A DNA stretch of 20,684 nt, taken from JAGXIT01 sp964393815 (lineage in GTDB: Bacteria > Patescibacteriota > Saccharimonadia > Saccharimonadales > UBA4665). Each line of letters starts with the position of its first letter. Position 1 is the stretch's first letter. The notes under the pieces are model-generated. The model searched no databases. It was not told the DNA's origin and worked only from the letters and a program-made list of their open reading frames with translations. Both the position numbers and the translations under genes were made by a program. The stretch lies in the NCBI GenBank assembly GCA_964393815.1, contig CAYMUP010000015.1:1-20684 (forward strand). The letters run 5' to 3'. Of the stretch, positions 20,654-20,684 are shown in pieces.

Positions 20654-20684
20654 CTGGAAAACGGTTATTGAGGATTTGACACGA

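Noticed and set aside
20632..20684. Possible tRNA or RNA gene entering from the right edge (GGGTCACCA before a terminator)
   Set aside because: No T-arm with a TTC-type loop can be formed next to the supposed acceptor end, and the rest lies outside the window.

Overview
The window looks like a chromosomal segment of a Patescibacteria/CPR bacterium, most likely Candidatus Saccharibacteria (TM7). I infer this from the gene repertoire (small glycolytic block, peptidoglycan ligases with membrane-anchored N-termini, a DUF348/G5/Rpf-like secreted wall hydrolase), the compact minus-strand layout and the very short leaders; no database comparison was possible. The code is the standard one: TAG ends ddl, pcrA, rpf and murF, and TGA ends ksgA. 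There is no IS element, CRISPR array or prophage. Every intact protein gene is on the minus strand; only tmRNA and a broken ddl remnant are on the plus strand.

Layout. 1-1032: 3'-truncated gene for a protein resembling a catalytically dead HD-domain protein. 1128-1346: decayed N-terminal piece of a D-Ala-D-Ala ligase facing an intact ddl (1354-2529). 1354-6370: a cell-wall cluster read murF -> alpha/beta hydrolase -> second MurF-like ligase -> ddl. 6416-6678: tRNA-Ala(GGC) whose 3' end plus terminator is duplicated 155 bp downstream. 6780-7373: a 55-aa gene with a strong Shine-Dalgarno and a DUF2267 gene. 7567-7971: tmRNA with an unusual elbow and a 29-codon tag. 8022-9909: a polytopic membrane protein and rsmA/ksgA. 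10136-13774: rpf-like wall hydrolase and pcrA/uvrD helicase. 13828-14400: a lipoprotein gene split by an in-frame amber codon. 14521-17274: pgk-tpiA-orf225 operon. 17521-19685: pyk preceded by a SnoaL-like/cupin pair. 19819-20478: an orphan gene, followed at the right edge by a perfect terminator hairpin.

How the parts fit. MurF and Ddl make and attach the D-Ala-D-Ala end of the peptidoglycan precursor, and the Rpf-like protein remodels the finished wall. Pgk, TpiA and Pyk form the energy-yielding lower half of glycolysis. tRNA-Ala and tmRNA both keep the G3-U70 alanine identity pair, but both have departed from the canonical D-loop/T-loop contact.

Two signals cut across the region. First, many genes have a -10 hexamer ending 6-9 nt before the start codon, which predicts leaderless transcripts and corrects several starts (ksgA, murF, pyk, the SnoaL-like gene and the orphan). 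Second, the structural RNAs have non-canonical elbows: A19-U56 in tRNA-Ala, and loss of the consensus loops in tmRNA.
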